From contig JASLDF010000232.1 in assembly GCA_030151635.1 (NCBI GenBank), positions 1 to 46,307 on the forward strand: a stretch of 46,307 bases of DNA, read 5' to 3'. This stretch comes from Bacteroides sp. (GTDB lineage: Bacteria; Bacteroidota; Bacteroidia; Bacteroidales; Bacteroidaceae). A program made the translations under genes and the position numbers. Shown piece after piece: positions 39,755 through 46,307 of the stretch; position 1 is the first letter of the stretch, and each line of letters starts with the position of its first letter. Under the pieces are notes generated by a model. It made no database searches. It had not been told where the DNA came from and was given only the letters and a program-made list of their open reading frames with translations.

Positions 39755-39940
39755 ATGAATAGACAAGAATTTGAGCAACAAATTAAAAGCTGCAAAAGTG
39801 TAGCTAAAACACAAGAAGAATATCAAGATATTGCAACAAAAGTAATACAAAGATATTCAGACGAAAACAGCCTAAACTACGGTCAAGGGTTAGATGTCTA
39901 TAAAGAAGTAGTTAATAACATTAAAAATAAAATAAAATGA
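39755..39940 (+). CDS. Small hypothetical protein
   Basis: 61 residues, helical: MNRQEFEQQIKSCKSVAKTQ onward. First gene of the replication operon and overlapping the SSB-like gene by ATGA. No family is recognised. Confidence 0.68.
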   Translation: MNRQEFEQQIKSCKSVAKTQEEYQDIATKVIQRYSDENSLNYGQGLDVYKEVVNNIKNKIK

Positions 39941-40293
39941 AATTTACAGCAAAATTAATTAAAAAACTACCTATCCAAAAAGGACAAGGTAAAAATGGAG
40001 AGTGGCAAAAAATAGAATTAGTTTTCTTAACTGAAGATTCATACCCTAAAGAAATATGCGTACAAGCATTTGGAGAAAGAGTAGACGAATACTCAAAGCT
40101 AAATGATAACGGAATGTATGAGGTGAATATTAATATCGAAAGTAGAGAATACAACGGACGCTATTTTACAAACGTATCAGCGTGGAAAATTGACGTCTTA
40201 GGAGTAGAAGCAAAACCAAACAACCATACAGAGCCAACACCTCCGCCAGTTGACTTTAATAGTGATAATGAAGATGAAACATTACCTTTTTAA
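39937..40293 (+). CDS. DUF3127 single-strand DNA-binding-like protein
   Basis: 118 residues of DUF3127, the Bacteroidota phage OB-fold family: KLIKKLPIQKGQGKNGEWQK, then NINIESREYNGRYFTNVSAW. The tail is P/T/D-rich and ends DETLPF, like the acidic tip of SSB that recruits replication partners. It likely coats single-stranded DNA for RecT and the DnaB fork. First well-known gene of the operon that leads to helicase, methyltransferase, initiator and dnaB. Confidence 0.85.
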   Translation: MKFTAKLIKKLPIQKGQGKNGEWQKIELVFLTEDSYPKEICVQAFGERVDEYSKLNDNGMYEVNINIESREYNGRYFTNVSAWKIDVLGVEAKPNNHTEPTPPPVDFNSDNEDETLPF

Positions 40294-40296
40294 TAT

Positions 40297-40461
40297 ATGA
40301 AATACATAATAACAAAAACAATAATAAAAGGGCATCCAACTATTAAAGATAAAATAGAAACGGATTGCTTAAGCACAACAAGAAAAGAAATAGCAGAGCG
40401 ATTTAGCGTAAGTTTAAGCAAAGTAAAATTTCAATACGATGAAACAGACGAAAAAGAATAA
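40297..40461 (+). CDS. Small HTH-like protein
   Basis: 54 residues with TRKEIAERFSVSLSKVKFQY, a helix-turn-helix-like element, after a basic N-terminus. It overlaps the next gene by 23 bases. Probably a small DNA-binding protein; the target is unknown. Confidence 0.55.
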   Translation: MKYIITKTIIKGHPTIKDKIETDCLSTTRKEIAERFSVSLSKVKFQYDETDEKE

Positions 40462-40621
40462 AGAAACGTTCTTATTGCCTAAAAACAGCAAAATAAGAGT
40501 TGAAACAAGCGAGAAAGGATATATCTATCTAACAATAGAATATAATTACTCACAATCAACGTTTCAAAGAATAAAACAAAACATTAGTTTCAAAATAAAT
40601 AAATTTTTAGATAGATTATGA
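40439..40621 (+). CDS. Small basic protein
   Basis: 60 residues, strongly basic (MKQTKKNKETFLLPKNSKIR). It contains a strand-rich middle (VETSEKGYIYLTIEYNYSQS) and a helical end. No family is recognised. Its stop overlaps the next ATG (ATGA). Confidence 0.62.
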   Translation: MKQTKKNKETFLLPKNSKIRVETSEKGYIYLTIEYNYSQSTFQRIKQNISFKINKFLDRL

Positions 40622-40749
40622 AAAAGTTTAAAAAAGGTGATATAATTAGGTGTGAATATGGGAGTCAATGTTTTATTGGAATACTACACTGTGTCGAGAA
40701 TGATGTTATATATTTAAGTCATAGTATTGATAATATATTTAATAGGTAG
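40618..40749 (+). CDS. Tiny hypothetical protein
   Basis: 43 residues, MKKFKKGDIIRCEYGSQCFI onward, beta-rich like a small SH3-type barrel. The FKKGDIIRCEYG start resembles the opening of the protein at 369 (FEKGDVLHS). It ends exactly where the next gene begins. Confidence 0.55.
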   Translation: MKKFKKGDIIRCEYGSQCFIGILHCVENDVIYLSHSIDNIFNR

Positions 40750-41130
40750 ATGTATGAATGTGATGTAGATTGGAAATATAGAAGCATTAAGATGGCAAAT
40801 AACGAAGAGATAGAGTTGTTTAACTCAATTTCACCTATAAAATATACAAAGAAAACGACATTAAATAAAGTAGGTGATAAGTTAACATCAATTCAATCAA
40901 AAATTGAAAATGAAATAACAAAAGACAAGTGGATGCACTTTGGTATAAGTATGTTAATCGCCTATTTTTCGCTATATTATACACCTATAATCGCATTACC
41001 ATTCATATTTGGATTATTAAAAGAGTTATCCGACAAATATATTAGAGGCGGTAAGTTCGATTTTTATGATTTATTTGCAACTTATTTAGGTGCTATCCCG
41101 TTTGTAATTTATATATTTGTCCATGGCTAA
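40750..41130 (+). CDS. Membrane protein (YfiM-like)
   Basis: 126 residues. After a soluble N-terminus comes DKWMHFGISMLIAYFSLYYT, a membrane stretch (about residues 60-90), then KELSDKYIRGGKFDFYDLFA and another hydrophobic end (TYLGAIPFVIYIFVHG). The D-x-x-x-H and KE..D plus G-x-x-D-x-x-D pattern resembles the YfiM/DUF2279 family of envelope proteins, but without a signal lipobox. A start at 40792 (MANNEEIELF) is also possible. Role unknown. Confidence 0.72.
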   Translation: MYECDVDWKYRSIKMANNEEIELFNSISPIKYTKKTTLNKVGDKLTSIQSKIENEITKDKWMHFGISMLIAYFSLYYTPIIALPFIFGLLKELSDKYIRGGKFDFYDLFATYLGAIPFVIYIFVHG

Positions 41131-41344
41131 GAAAAAGGTAAAAGATAAAGACGAATTTAATGACATTGAAAGGTGCGAATATTGCATACATAACAAAGGA
41201 GAAAATGAAAGATTTGACTTTATGTGGTATTGTGATAGAATGAAGAGATATTTACCACAAGGTTATAATTTTTGCAGAGCAAATCACCTAAATAAAGGAA
41301 GTTTTGAAGTTGATAAAGTAAAATATAAACAATTTAAAAAGTGA
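41123..41344 (+). CDS. Small cysteine-cluster protein
   Basis: 73 residues from the ATG at 41123 (a TTG at 41117 is less likely). RCEYCIHNKGENE, then WYCDRMKRYLP and YNFCRAN, give four cysteines spaced like a single zinc site found in small Bacteroidota phage proteins. Function unknown. It directly precedes the helicase gene. Confidence 0.7.
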   Translation: MAKKKVKDKDEFNDIERCEYCIHNKGENERFDFMWYCDRMKRYLPQGYNFCRANHLNKGSFEVDKVKYKQFKK

Positions 41345-41347
41345 AAA

Positions 41348-42712
41348 ATGAATTATGAAGATTTTATAAAAAACAAACAACACACATCTATTAATAAAGG
41401 AATTAAACCTACTTTCTTTTTAGATTCTATGTTTGATTTTCAAAGTCATATTGCTGAATATGCAATATTAAAAGGTCGTGCCGCTGGTTTTATTGACACT
41501 GGACTAGGTAAGACATTGATTGAGTTAATAGTTGCCAAAAACTATCTAACAGCAACAAATAAGAGAGTTTTAATAATAACACCTCTAGCCGTCGCTTTTC
41601 AGTTTATAACAGAAGCTAATAAGTTTGGGATAGATGATGTTAGTTATTCTAAGGATGGAAAGTTAACTAGTAAAATAGTTATATGTAATTATGAAAGGCT
41701 ACACTTGTTTAATCCAAATGATTATGATTGTGTTATACTCGATGAAAGCTCTATTCTTAAAAACTATGATGGAAAGATAAAGGAACAAATAACTTACTTT
41801 ATTAGAAAAGTTAAGTATAGATATTTGTTTACAGCTACACCATCGCCAAATGATTTTATAGAGTTAGGCACAAGTTCAGAAGCACTAGGAGAATTAGGGT
41901 ATATGGATATGTTAAGTAAGTTCTTTACCAACAATGAAGATACTATAAAGCCTCAAAATATAGGTACTAAATGGAGATTAAAAGGACACGCAGAAAAGGC
42001 ATTTTTTGATTGGGTTAGAAGTTGGAGTATATCGGTTAGGAAACCATCAGATATAGGATATTCAGATGAACGTCATGTTTTACCAAATCTTATCACTAAC
42101 TTAGTATCTGTTAAAAACGTTGATACCCTTACCATAAATGGTCAAACTGCTTTATTCCCTATCATTGCAAGAACTCAATCAGAAGTTAGACAAGAGCAAA
42201 AGATAACAGTTGAGCAAAGATGCGAAAAGGCTACAGAAATAGCATCTAACCATGACTCAAGTGTATATTGGTGTAATCTTAACTATGAGGGTGATTTACT
42301 TCAAAAATTAGATAAAAATGCTTATCAAGTTAAAGGATCAATGAGTATAGATGAAAAGGAGGAAATACTTTTAGCGTTTGCAAATGGAGAAATAAAGAAA
42401 CTAATAACAAAAGCTCAAATGACTGCATTCGGTTTAAATTGGCAACATTGCAATCATACAGTTTACTTCCCTACTTTCTCTTATGAGCAATATTACCAAG
42501 CAATAAGACGTTTTTATAGATTTGGACAAAAAAGAGATGTTATTTGCGATATGGTGCATTCAGAGGGGCAACAAAGGGTATTAGATTCTCTTATTGCTAA
42601 ATCAGAAAAGGCGGATAAGTTATTCACTCACTTAACATCTAGTTCAAATCAAATAAAACTAGATTCATCAAGACAATTAAATAATAATATAAATTTACCT
42701 AACTTTTTATAA
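41348..42712 (+). CDS. SNF2/DEAD-type helicase
   Basis: 454 residues of a superfamily 2 ATPase. Motif I is DTGLGKT (50-56), motif II LDESS (131-135, a DExx variant), motif III TATPSP (162-167), and motif VI QAIRRFYRFGQK (about 387-398). The second lobe holds the SNF2-like arginine motif. It lacks any large insert and is shorter than chromatin-type SNF2 proteins, as usual for phage copies next to a methylase. It and the methyltransferase overlap at the stop/start, so they act together or were acquired together. Confidence 0.9.
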   Translation: MNYEDFIKNKQHTSINKGIKPTFFLDSMFDFQSHIAEYAILKGRAAGFIDTGLGKTLIELIVAKNYLTATNKRVLIITPLAVAFQFITEANKFGIDDVSYSKDGKLTSKIVICNYERLHLFNPNDYDCVILDESSILKNYDGKIKEQITYFIRKVKYRYLFTATPSPNDFIELGTSSEALGELGYMDMLSKFFTNNEDTIKPQNIGTKWRLKGHAEKAFFDWVRSWSISVRKPSDIGYSDERHVLPNLITNLVSVKNVDTLTINGQTALFPIIARTQSEVRQEQKITVEQRCEKATEIASNHDSSVYWCNLNYEGDLLQKLDKNAYQVKGSMSIDEKEEILLAFANGEIKKLITKAQMTAFGLNWQHCNHTVYFPTFSYEQYYQAIRRFYRFGQKRDVICDMVHSEGQQRVLDSLIAKSEKADKLFTHLTSSSNQIKLDSSRQLNNNINLPNFL

Positions 42713-42713
42713 A

Positions 42714-43724
42714 ATGGAAAAAGAAATAATTACAAATGATTATGCAATATACAATAATGATTGCATGAATGTTATAAGAGAAATGAAAGATGAAAGTATA
42801 GATTTATCTGTATATAGTCCTCCATTTGCAGGATTGTACAACTATTCAAGTAGTCCAAATGATTTTTCTAATTGTAATAGCTATGATGACTTTTTGACTC
42901 AATATGAATTCTTAATAAAAGAAATAGCAAGAACGACTAAAAAAGGACGAATAACAGCGGTACATTGTCAAGACATTATAAATCAGAATGGTAGTAATTA
43001 TGATTTGCCACATGAAATAATAAAGATACATGAGCGTCATGGGTTTATGTATAAAAATCGTATTACTATATGGAAAGAGCCTTTAAAGGTGCGTATGCGT
43101 ACAATGGTTAGGTCATTAATGCATAAGTTAATAGTTGAAGATTCAACAGAATGTTTTACTGCAATGCCCGACTATGTATTGATATTTAAAAAGAAAGGTG
43201 AAAATGAAGTTCCAGTAACACACGAGCACGGATTAAGTTATTACGCTGGTGAAACTCCTTTATTGCCAGCTATGCAAGAAACTTACGGAAGTTTTGAAAC
43301 ATTAAAGCAAAAGTATAAAGACCATAAAGACCCTAGAAGTAACAAGCTAAGTCATATCATTTGGCAACGTTACGCATCGTCTGTATGGGATGATATAAGA
43401 ATAGATAATGTTTTACCCTTTAGAGACAGCAAAGAGGAAGATGATGAAAAGCACGTACACCCTTTGCAATTGGATGTTATAGATAGAATTGTAGAGCTAT
43501 ATTCAAATAAAGGCGAGGTTGTTTTTACTCCTTTTATGGGTGTAGGTAGCGAGGTGTTTAGTCCCGTTTCAATGGGTAGAAAGGCTATAGGTGTTGAACT
43601 AAAAGAGTCCTACTTTAAGCAAGCTACTATAAACATGAAACACGCTTATAGTAGATTTGACAACGCAGAAGAGCCAACAATGTTTTCAAGCGAGGAAATG
43701 AGAAATGCAGATTCTGAAATGTAA
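42714..43724 (+). CDS. DNA methyltransferase (N6/N4 type)
   Basis: 336 residues. Motif IV reads SPPF (35-38, in YSPPFAGL), a variant of DPPY/SPPY, and motif I near residue 270 reads FTPFMGVGSEVF, the SAM-binding FxGxG. HPLQLDVIDRIVELY before it is the usual motif X helix, so the order is IV-X-I (beta class). SPP favours N4-cytosine, but N6-adenine is possible. It probably modifies phage DNA to avoid restriction. No matching restriction nuclease gene is present, so it is a solitary modification enzyme. Confidence 0.88.
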   Translation: MEKEIITNDYAIYNNDCMNVIREMKDESIDLSVYSPPFAGLYNYSSSPNDFSNCNSYDDFLTQYEFLIKEIARTTKKGRITAVHCQDIINQNGSNYDLPHEIIKIHERHGFMYKNRITIWKEPLKVRMRTMVRSLMHKLIVEDSTECFTAMPDYVLIFKKKGENEVPVTHEHGLSYYAGETPLLPAMQETYGSFETLKQKYKDHKDPRSNKLSHIIWQRYASSVWDDIRIDNVLPFRDSKEEDDEKHVHPLQLDVIDRIVELYSNKGEVVFTPFMGVGSEVFSPVSMGRKAIGVELKESYFKQATINMKHAYSRFDNAEEPTMFSSEEMRNADSEM

Positions 43725-43735
43725 TATATTTTTAC

Positions 43736-43743
43736 TATCTTTG
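43736..43743 (+). promoter_or_regulatory. -7 element of the initiator operon
   Basis: TATCTTTG 11 bases after the methyltransferase stop. The -33 position has TTCTG only. Expected RNA start about 43750. Confidence 0.55.
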
Positions 43744-43749
43744 TACAAG

Positions 43750-43865
43750 AACATAAATAATACTTATTCAGTGGATAGTTTAAGTAGAAAAATATAAAAA
43801 TAGGCTATTAAGTCAATGGGTTGCTGTTATCCACAATAGGCACTCATTACTTAGTAGCCTTATTT
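43750..43865 (+). ncRNA. Structured leader before the YopX/initiator operon
   Basis: No ORF. GTGGATA plus two G-U pairs (43771-43779) is complementary to 43826-43834 (TGTTATCCAC), which lies in the loop of a hairpin formed by 43798-43812 and 43850-43865 (AGGCTA/TAGCCT core). T-rich but interrupted sequence (CCTTATTTATTTA) follows, so termination is weak. The plan resembles 10544 and 39423. The longer loop allows a true pseudoknot here. Confidence 0.52.
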
Positions 43866-43875
43866 ATTTAATATT

Positions 43876-44295
43876 ATGAGAGAAATTAAATTTAAAGGTA
43901 AAAGAATAGATAATGAAAAGTGGGTATATGGTAGTTACCTAAATTTATTCAACGAGAAAAAAGGTGAATATACACATGAGATAGCCTGTCAATATTTTGA
44001 GGGTGCTAGTATGGACTATCCTTATCCAACTTGTGATACTTACTTTGTGGAAATAGACCCTAACACCCTATGCCAATTTACAGGGTTAAAAGATAAAAAC
44101 GGAGTAGAGATATACGAGGGGGATATATTTATGTCTCATGTAGGTTTGAAAATGGCTATTGAGTGGCAGAATGAGCATTCCTTATATATGATGAGATGGT
44201 TGTCAGATGACTATCAAGAGAAAACTGACGCTAAGTTTTTACATAAGTCAGAAATTATCGGCAACATTCACGACAAAGACGCTGAAAATGGATGA
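43876..44295 (+). CDS. YopX family protein (copy 2)
   Basis: 139 residues, paralogue of the protein at 19977: MREIKFKGKRID at the start, LCQFTGLKDKNGVEIYEGDI in the middle and EIIGNIHDKD at the end. The part between differs. Its last bases overlap the initiator gene's ATG. Role unknown. Confidence 0.9.
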   Translation: MREIKFKGKRIDNEKWVYGSYLNLFNEKKGEYTHEIACQYFEGASMDYPYPTCDTYFVEIDPNTLCQFTGLKDKNGVEIYEGDIFMSHVGLKMAIEWQNEHSLYMMRWLSDDYQEKTDAKFLHKSEIIGNIHDKDAENG

Positions 44296-45157
44296 AAAAG
44301 GCAAATTAAGTAACTTTATACCTATTAGTAGGGATATATTCAAGCATCATTTATGGGAGGAAAAACGTATTTTCTCTAAATTTGAAGCATGGCTATTCTT
44401 ATTACAAGAAGCTAAATTTGAAGATTCCAAAATACTAGATTCCAAAAGTAATTCATTTATAATAATAAAAAGGGGCGATGTTTATGCTTCTTTTAGATTC
44501 ATGGCAGACTACTTTAAATGGAGTACGACAAAGGTCGCAAACTTCATTGAATTATTAGAGAGCGACAGCATGGTCAAAAAAAAGACGCACGAAAAGACAG
44601 GGCAAACTATTGTAACTATATGTAATTATGATGTTTATAACGTAGGTGGTGGGTGTGAAAAAGACAGTCAAAAAGACGCAGAAAAGACGCAGAAAAGACG
44701 CAGAAAAGACGCAGAAAAGACAAACTATAATATAGAGAATAAAGATAATATAGATAATATATTAAAAGAGCCAAAAACTTTTTTTCTCAATGGGGTGCAA
44801 GTTGCAATATCAGAAAACTATGTTAAAGCATTAGAGGAAATGCAAAGCGATGCAAGTTGGATAGAAACAAATACAATGAATTTAAGAATGGTTGACAGAA
44901 CACTCACACCAGACAATATAAAAGAAAAAATAATAGAGTTCTTTGTCTTACGAACAAATGAGGGTAATATCGAAACACCAACAACCAAAGAATGTAAACA
45001 ACATTTCGCTAATTGGGTTAGAATAGATTTAAGTAAACAAGAAAAACAATTAAAGAATGAACAGCCACAAGTCCAAAGAATTCAACGCGACCCATACCTC
45101 GAGCGTATGGCAGAACTTAGACGCAGAGCGACAGGTATTGGGAACGATAATAAGTGA
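44288..45157 (+). CDS. Replication initiator / helicase loader-like protein
   Basis: 289 residues from the ATG at 44288 (overlapping yopX by 8 bases; the open frame further upstream lies inside yopX). Residues 1-110 look like the winged helix of phage O/DnaD-type initiators: FIPISRDIFKHHLWEEKRIF, WLFLLQEAKFEDSK, KRGDVYASFRFMADYFKWST. A charged linker coded by 11-base DNA repeats follows (KDAEKTQKRRRKDAEKT). The C-terminal part (TPDNIKEKIIEFFVLRTNEG) is helical and may load DnaB, encoded next with a 101-base overlap. Compare lambda O/P, with origin iterons within the O gene. Confidence 0.8.
   Translation: MDEKGKLSNFIPISRDIFKHHLWEEKRIFSKFEAWLFLLQEAKFEDSKILDSKSNSFIIIKRGDVYASFRFMADYFKWSTTKVANFIELLESDSMVKKKTHEKTGQTIVTICNYDVYNVGGGCEKDSQKDAEKTQKRRRKDAEKTNYNIENKDNIDNILKEPKTFFLNGVQVAISENYVKALEEMQSDASWIETNTMNLRMVDRTLTPDNIKEKIIEFFVLRTNEGNIETPTTKECKQHFANWVRIDLSKQEKQLKNEQPQVQRIQRDPYLERMAELRRRATGIGNDNK
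44659..44721 (+). repeat. Iteron-like 11-base repeats (putative origin)
   Basis: Four exact tandem copies of AAAAGACGCAG (44671-44714), a partial fifth (44715-44721) and one degenerate copy before (44659-44669). Further related AAAAGACG sequences lie at 44578-44600. The period of 11 is one DNA turn and not a multiple of three, so it was not kept by coding needs alone. An AT-rich stretch follows (AATATAGAGAATAAAGATAATA, 44729 onward). This layout fits an origin with initiator sites plus melting region. Confidence 0.75.
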
Positions 45158-46307
45158 ATCGGATGCATTTAGTAGAATTGAGAAAGATTTCAGAAAGCAA
45201 TTATTTTATCATTCAGACCACTCGATAATAGCAGAAGCAATCTTAAAAGTTCAATATGAATCAAACAAAATAGACCTTGTTACTATTTTTGATGCTTTAC
45301 AGACAATTGGTAAACCAGAACTAATTGGATTAGTCACAGAAATAACCACAAGCGTAGGGTCTAGTATTCACCTTGAGGAACATATGCGAATCTTAATAGA
45401 TGTTTTTGCTAAAAGAAGTGTTATAGAGATAGCACAACAAACTATCAAGATGATAACAGACAATGAGACAGCGAATAAGGCTATTTCTAGTGCACAGGTT
45501 GCATTTGAATCGCTAGAAGATGGGATATACTCAAATGACAATTTAAAGCACGTTAAAACGCTTGTAAACTCGTCAATGGAGTTGGCTTATGAAAGAGTAG
45601 ATAGAGTTCGAAAAGGTGAAACAAGTGGAATAACAAGCGGACTTACTGATTTAGATAGTTACTTAAACGGTTTTGATAGTGGAAAATTATATGTTATTGG
45701 TGCTAGACCTGCCATGGGCAAGACGGCAATAGCCTTAAAACTGGCGAAATCAGCTTCTATGACTGGTAAAAATGTAGCTATTTTTTCACTTGAAATGAGT
45801 GGCGAGTCTTTGGCGGATAGATTAATCTTAGGTGAATCAAACATAGAAAGCGATAGATATAGCTCAGGTTACCTTTCAGATGAAGATTTAAAACAATTAG
45901 ATAAAGATATAAACCCTCTTTTCAATCTACCAATTTATGTTGATGACAATAGCAATTCAACGATCCGAAAGATGGAAGCTAAAAGCCGTTATTTGCAAAA
46001 AAGAGAAGGTTGTGATATGATAATTATTGACTACTTGCAGCTAACCGATGGAGAAGGCAACAATTTCAATAGAGAGCAGGAAATAGCATCCATATCAAGA
46101 GGTGCTAAAAAGATGGCTAAAAATCTAAATGTACCTGTAATATTGTTATCCCAATTAAGTCGAGTCGTAGAGAGTAGACCTGACAAAAAACCTTTGCTTT
46201 CAGACCTTAGAGAATCGGGAGCGATCGAACAAGATGCAGACGTTGTAATGTTTATTTATCGTGCTGAATACTATAAACAAGTTCTTTTAGATAATTCAAA
46301 TATGGAA
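45057..46307 (+). CDS. dnaB: Replicative DNA helicase DnaB, N-terminal part
   Basis: Begins at the ATG at 45057, inside the initiator's 3' end but in another frame, and continues past the window end into positions 142-294 through the repeat. The N-terminal domain starts after a short tail at WQNLDAERQVLGTII, where DnaB usually starts. The linker GETSGITSGLTDLDSYLNGF leads to the ATPase core: Walker A GARPAMGKTA (about 215-224), FSLEMSGESLADRL, then IIIDYLQLTDG (Walker B), and VILLSQLSR. The full protein is about 467 residues. It would be loaded at the iteron origin by the initiator. Confidence 0.96.
   Translation, partial: MNSHKSKEFNATHTSSVWQNLDAERQVLGTIISESDAFSRIEKDFRKQLFYHSDHSIIAEAILKVQYESNKIDLVTIFDALQTIGKPELIGLVTEITTSVGSSIHLEEHMRILIDVFAKRSVIEIAQQTIKMITDNETANKAISSAQVAFESLEDGIYSNDNLKHVKTLVNSSMELAYERVDRVRKGETSGITSGLTDLDSYLNGFDSGKLYVIGARPAMGKTAIALKLAKSASMTGKNVAIFSLEMSGESLADRLILGESNIESDRYSSGYLSDEDLKQLDKDINPLFNLPIYVDDNSNSTIRKMEAKSRYLQKREGCDMIIIDYLQLTDGEGNNFNREQEIASISRGAKKMAKNLNVPVILLSQLSRVVESRPDKKPLLSDLRESGAIEQDADVVMFIYRAEYYKQVLLDNSNME
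46167..46307. repeat. 141-base terminal direct repeat (equals 1-141)
   Basis: Bases 46167-46307 equal 1-141 without difference, in the middle of dnaB. The reading frame joins perfectly through it. A length of 141 is a common maximum k-mer in short-read assemblers, so it most likely shows that the contig is circular rather than being a true terminal repeat. The unique length is 46166 bases. Confidence 0.93.

Noticed and set aside
44659..44721. CRISPR array
   Set aside because: The 11-base units are directly adjacent without spacers and lie within a coding gene; no cas genes are present.
1..46307. Diversity-generating retroelement or integrase
   Set aside because: No reverse transcriptase, template/variable repeat pair, tyrosine or serine recombinase could be found.

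Overview
The window is one complete genome of a small, AT-rich, tailed double-stranded DNA phage. The last 141 bases (46167-46307) repeat bases 1-141 exactly, so the unique circle is 46166 bp and the dnaB-type helicase gene is cut by the window ends. The host is most likely a Bacteroidota gut bacterium such as Bacteroides or Parabacteroides. The promoters are of the Bacteroidota -33 TTTG / -7 TAnnTTTG type, most starts sit behind A-rich leaders without a Shine-Dalgarno sequence, and several families typical of that phylum are present (DUF3127 single-strand binding protein, DUF4494, YopX-type small proteins). I see no integrase, excisionase or CI-like repressor, so a virulent life style is likely. 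All protein genes are on the + strand; one RNA gene appears to be on the - strand.

Layout. (1) 1-10500: early region. It holds the dnaB 3' end, a stand-alone DnaA domain IV-like protein, a DUF3310 protein, a DUF1351 protein, RecT, an MBL-fold hydrolase, a stand-alone RNA polymerase alpha-CTD-like protein, a MazG-like pyrophosphohydrolase, a DUF4494 protein and many small proteins. (2) 10500-11400: a promoter, a leader with a switchable terminator, about 300 bases of possible structured RNA or packaging site, and two tiny genes. (3) 11400-22940: small and large terminase, portal, minor head protein and a calcineurin-type metallophosphatase, with many small accessory genes between them, then RusA. 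(4) 22950-23400: a separate - strand unit with promoter, tRNA-like RNA and terminator. (5) 23415-37973: scaffold, capsid cement, major capsid protein, connectors, tail terminator, tail tube, the G/GT tail chaperones with a T9 slippery site, a 1417-residue tape measure, a distal tail protein and a 1569-residue tail-tip/fibre protein with two repeated carbohydrate-binding-like modules. (6) 38092-39403: lysis cassette of holin, amidase and unimolecular spanin. (7) 39404-39755: two tandem small RNA-like units. (8) 39755-46307: DUF3127 SSB-like protein, SNF2-type helicase plus DNA methyltransferase pair, YopX protein, a replication initiator gene carrying iteron-like 11-base repeats, and dnaB, which closes the circle.

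How it works together. Regions 8 and 1 are one replication and recombination block across the arbitrary contig break: initiator with putative internal origin, DnaB, DnaA-like binder, SSB-like protein and RecT. Regions 3 and 5 build a siphovirus particle. Control seems to rely on host-type promoters, three of which share an extra TTAACACTTT box at a fixed distance, on intrinsic terminators, and on RNA leaders whose 5' segment can pair with the loop of a following hairpin. The most unusual signals are the antisense tRNA-like RNA near 23074-23201, the leader and RNA region 10544-10930, the twin RNA units at 39423-39663, and the iterons at 44659-44721.
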